Source: Psilocybe azurescens (Eukaryota; Basidiomycota; Agaricomycetes; Agaricales; Agrocybaceae). From it: DNA of 19,186 nucleotides. Each line of letters begins with the position of its first letter. Positions within the stretch are counted from its first letter, which is position 1. The DNA is taken from NCBI GenBank assembly GCA_023853785.1, contig JAJIRX010000367.1:1-19186 (forward strand), read 5' to 3'. A program made the position numbers and the translations under genes. The notes below the pieces were generated by a model. It saw only the letters and a list, made by a program, of their open reading frames with translations, was not told where the DNA came from and made no database searches. Shown one piece after another: positions 16,831-19,186 of the stretch.

Positions 16831-19186
16831 TCAGTTGTCAGCCCGGCGCCCGCGAGTGGGAGCCAAATGGAAGGTGAACACTTTCGGGTTCATCTCCAAA
16901 AATGAGTGAAGGTAGCACAACGTAGTTGGCTGCCTAAGCTCGCATGCCTTGGGAGGACGATTAGTCTTCTTGCAAGTGAGGATATGTGTGTGGGTTTCCC
17001 AAGGACACCCACACAGGCACGATGTATGACCATCGTTAAGATTAAATCAGGAATAGTAAGACCCGATAGGCGCATGATTCAGAATACACCTACACATGCG
17101 TGCGTAGAGCTGTGGGGAGCTCATGTTCGCGAAGTGAACCCAGGGTTTATCTTTGCCCCCAGGCTGAGCAACCGCTCCATCGACGGTCTTGAGGTGGAGG
17201 AAGTTCCTACCTCGATATTCGGGGTCCTGAAACATGACATTCCAGGAAGCGCCCGCTGAGAGGGCAGCTGCATGCGCAGGCTGTCAAAGATGTAGCTGGG
17301 CATGGGCCCAGTGCGACTTTGAGTTTGGTTGTGTACTTGTGTGCTTTATAATGCAGGTCCCACTGCAGGGCGCAGGGGACGTACACAAAGGTGATTGACT
17401 GGCCATCCTTACAGGTGAACAACATCTGAAGAGCCTCACAGACCGCCACGGAGTGGCCCTGTCCGGAGTGGATAGAGGGATCGACAGCTCGACGGGCGGA
17501 GGCCATCGAGTCTGTGAATATGAAGATGTCCGTGCAGTCATCACGCGAGGTCACATTGACGATTGCAGAATGGATGGCATATAGCTCTGCATCAGGCGCG
17601 AGTGACTTTGCCTGCGACATGCCGAGCGCGCCAGCGCCTCAGCTCCGCCGCTGAACAGGATGGAGGCCGCAATGGCTTGATACCGTCCTGAGAGGGGCAC
17701 ACTAGCGTCTGTCCCTCCGTAATATGTCCTGATGTTCTCCGAGATCTTGTCTCTGAGCTTATCGAGGTGTTTGGTGCGCTGCTTTAATTCCTTGTCGGCA
17801 TCGCCATGAGAAATCTTGCAGTCATCGAAATGGACTTGGTCCGCAAAGCGGTCCATAAGTCAAACACCCGGTCGTGAGAGCGGGTTCATCGGGAGAAGGG
17901 TCTCCGTCAGAGCAAGAACATTAGTGTCAGACTCAAAGAGAGTCCCACTCGTGCAGAAGATTTCCGGTTCAGACATAGTCTGAATCAAAAGGGAGGGATG
18001 CAGCGCGATAGTGCCACAGTTGAAAGCGAGAGAGGAAGGCTCTCACAGGATGTGTCGGGGTCGGGGTGGCAAACCGATAGTCGGCTTGCTCAGACAGACG
18101 ACGAAGAAGGAGATTAATGGGGGGAGGCCCGCAAGGGCCTCCACACCACCAGTCGGAGAAGTGTGGAAAGCACCAGTAATCCACAATGCAGTGGAACACT
18201 GCATTACAGAGAAGATGATGAAGGGCACCTTTGCAGCAAGCGGCTGCAAAGTACCAGAGATGAAAGCCATACGTGACTATAGGAAGTATGCAGAGCGCGA
18301 TAAAGGGCAGCTTCTGGACAGGGCGCAAACCTCGAGTAGAACTACCAAGCATCTGCATTGCCCGACGGTAGACAAAGCCTTGGTGGAGTAGTATCGGACA
18401 TGCTCAGTGAAGGTGAGCTTGCGATCGAAATAAAAACCCAAGTACTACCAATACAGCTTGGGTTTGAGAGGGGTCGCGCCCGGTATACGGAGCATAGCCC
18501 AGATCGACCAGGGGATTGTCTTTGGAGTGCAAGCAGTCGAAGTGGAATACTTCAGACTTGTTGTGCTCCAGTGCGAGTCCAAATTTCCTGAACAGTTCGA
18601 AAATGACACTGTAAGCCCGTTTAAGGGCTTCACAGTTATCGAGAAGGGACTTTGATTGCACCACAAGAGTGCCATCATCAACATATGAGAGCAGGAAACA
18701 CCCACGAGTGAGTGGATCCAGCTCGAACAGCCTCATGATGAGGGTAAGGTAAAGAGCAGAGAGGACTGGGGACAGGGCGGAGCCCTGTCCCCATCTGCCT
18801 GGTGGAGATCAGAGATGAGAGTCACCCCATACTCGTAGAGCGACCAACCAGATAGTGGGAGAAGAATTTAACGACATTGTCGCTAAACCCTAACTTCCGG
18901 AAGATAGCCATGAGAACCTCATGGTTGAGTGACAGGAAGAACTGAGCAACATCAAAGGCAATGACGCTAGTCTTGAGTCCCTTGGCCCACCCAGCACGCA
19001 CCATGTGCATCAGGATGAGACTGGCATCTTCAGTGGATCTTTGACAGATCCCTCCGATCTGATTTGGGTGGAAGACGTCTGAGGCGATGCCATCGGAACT
19101 GAATGCGATTGGAAAGCATTTTCTCAATCAATTTACCAACGGTATTCAGGAGCACAATTGGCCTGAATGCCTTTGGGCAAGTAGGA
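16831..19186 (-). pseudogene. LINE ORF2 (RT, RNase H, zinc knuckle), broken, copy C
   Basis: From the right edge: RT fingers (LLNTVGKLIEKML), FDVAQFFLSLNH (about 18960), a frame break near 18790-18830, GCFLLSYVDDGTLVVQSKS with YVDD at 18685-18674, and the thumb (HSKDNPLVDLGY, then KLTF region about 18410 and STRGLRPVQK about 18340). RNase H (about 17730-17280): GGTDASVPLSGRYQ, DAELYAIHSAIVN, FTDSMASARRAVD and WDLHYKAHKYTTK give the D, E, D, D positions. The C-terminal part continues RNFLHLKTVDG, ILNHAPIGSYYS and an in-frame TGA at 17049-17047, then SCLCGCPWETHTHILTC (17019-16972), the C-x-C...H-x3-C knuckle. Final TGA at 16833-16831. Several frame changes; not functional. Confidence 0.88.

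Larger units (their letters stand above)
16237..19186 (-). mobile_element. LINE copy C, 3' end to RT, runs off the right edge
   Basis: Minus-strand LINE with poly(A) (22 T on the plus strand, 16237-16258), a 3' UTR (16259-16830) and ORF2 back to the RT fingers at the right edge. It aligns with A' over the 3' UTR, with A over RT and RNase H, and with B over RT. Its 5' end is outside the window. Confidence 0.9.

Noticed and set aside
16542..17259. Two plus-strand open frames (16542-16877 and 16906-17259) also found in reverse at 3591-4213, looking like a conserved small gene pair
   Set aside because: They are antisense to the LINE 3' UTR and ORF2 C-terminus. The opposite strand carries the recognisable NHAPIG and C-x-C...H-x3-C signals and a poly(A) end, so the conservation comes from the LINE.

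Overview
This window looks like a transposon graveyard from a fungal nuclear genome. A basidiomycete (Agaricomycete-type) host is most likely. That rests on the LINE organisation: a gag-like ORF1 with zinc knuckles, then an ORF2 with endonuclease, reverse transcriptase, RNase H and a C-terminal zinc knuckle. It also rests on the wording of the ORF2 C-terminus (NHAPIG...). I saw no host gene, rRNA, CRISPR array or prokaryotic feature. Every coding trace belongs to one of two retroelement families, and all are broken by frameshifts, stops or truncation.

Layout, left to right. (1) 1-3610, minus strand: LINE copy A, from the ORF1/ORF2 boundary through endonuclease, RT and RNase H, running off the left edge. 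(2) 3621-4646, plus strand: a 5'-truncated LINE 3' end (copy A') with 3' UTR and poly(A), head to head with A. (3) 4647-5307, minus strand: Ty1/copia fragment, end of integrase to start of RT. (4) 5308-9924, plus strand: LINE copy B, with its 5' end, ORF1 and ORF2 up to the RT thumb. (5) 9925-10379: a TG...CA-bounded block, probably a solo LTR. (6) 10380-11921, minus strand: Ty1/copia gag, protease and start of integrase, possibly the same old element as (3). (7) 11922-14659, plus strand: LINE copy D, 5' end and ORF1, split by a 1.2-kb AT-rich terminal-inverted-repeat element (12238-13439). (8) 14660-14816: an inverted scrap of LINE ORF2. (9) 14817-16192, plus strand: Ty1/copia RT C-terminal half, RNase H, polypurine tract and LTR. 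(10) 16213-19186: LINE copy C on the minus strand, read from its poly(A) end into ORF2, running off the right edge.

How the parts relate. The two families work in the usual way: the LINE by target-primed reverse transcription from ORF1 and ORF2 proteins, the copia element through gag-pol and LTRs. The LINE has repeatedly landed in copia DNA. Comparing the copies supplies most of the information: B and D define a common LINE 5' end, A' and C define the 3' UTR and poly(A) end, and B serves as the empty site for the insertion in D.

The least explained object is the 12238-13439 element. It has about 35-bp inverted termini, a near-perfect 10-bp target duplication, arrays of 11-bp units near its ends, a tRNA-like A-box/B-box pair and a 70-bp internal duplication, but no transposase. 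It is the best candidate for something undescribed, though it could be a copy of a known non-autonomous family.
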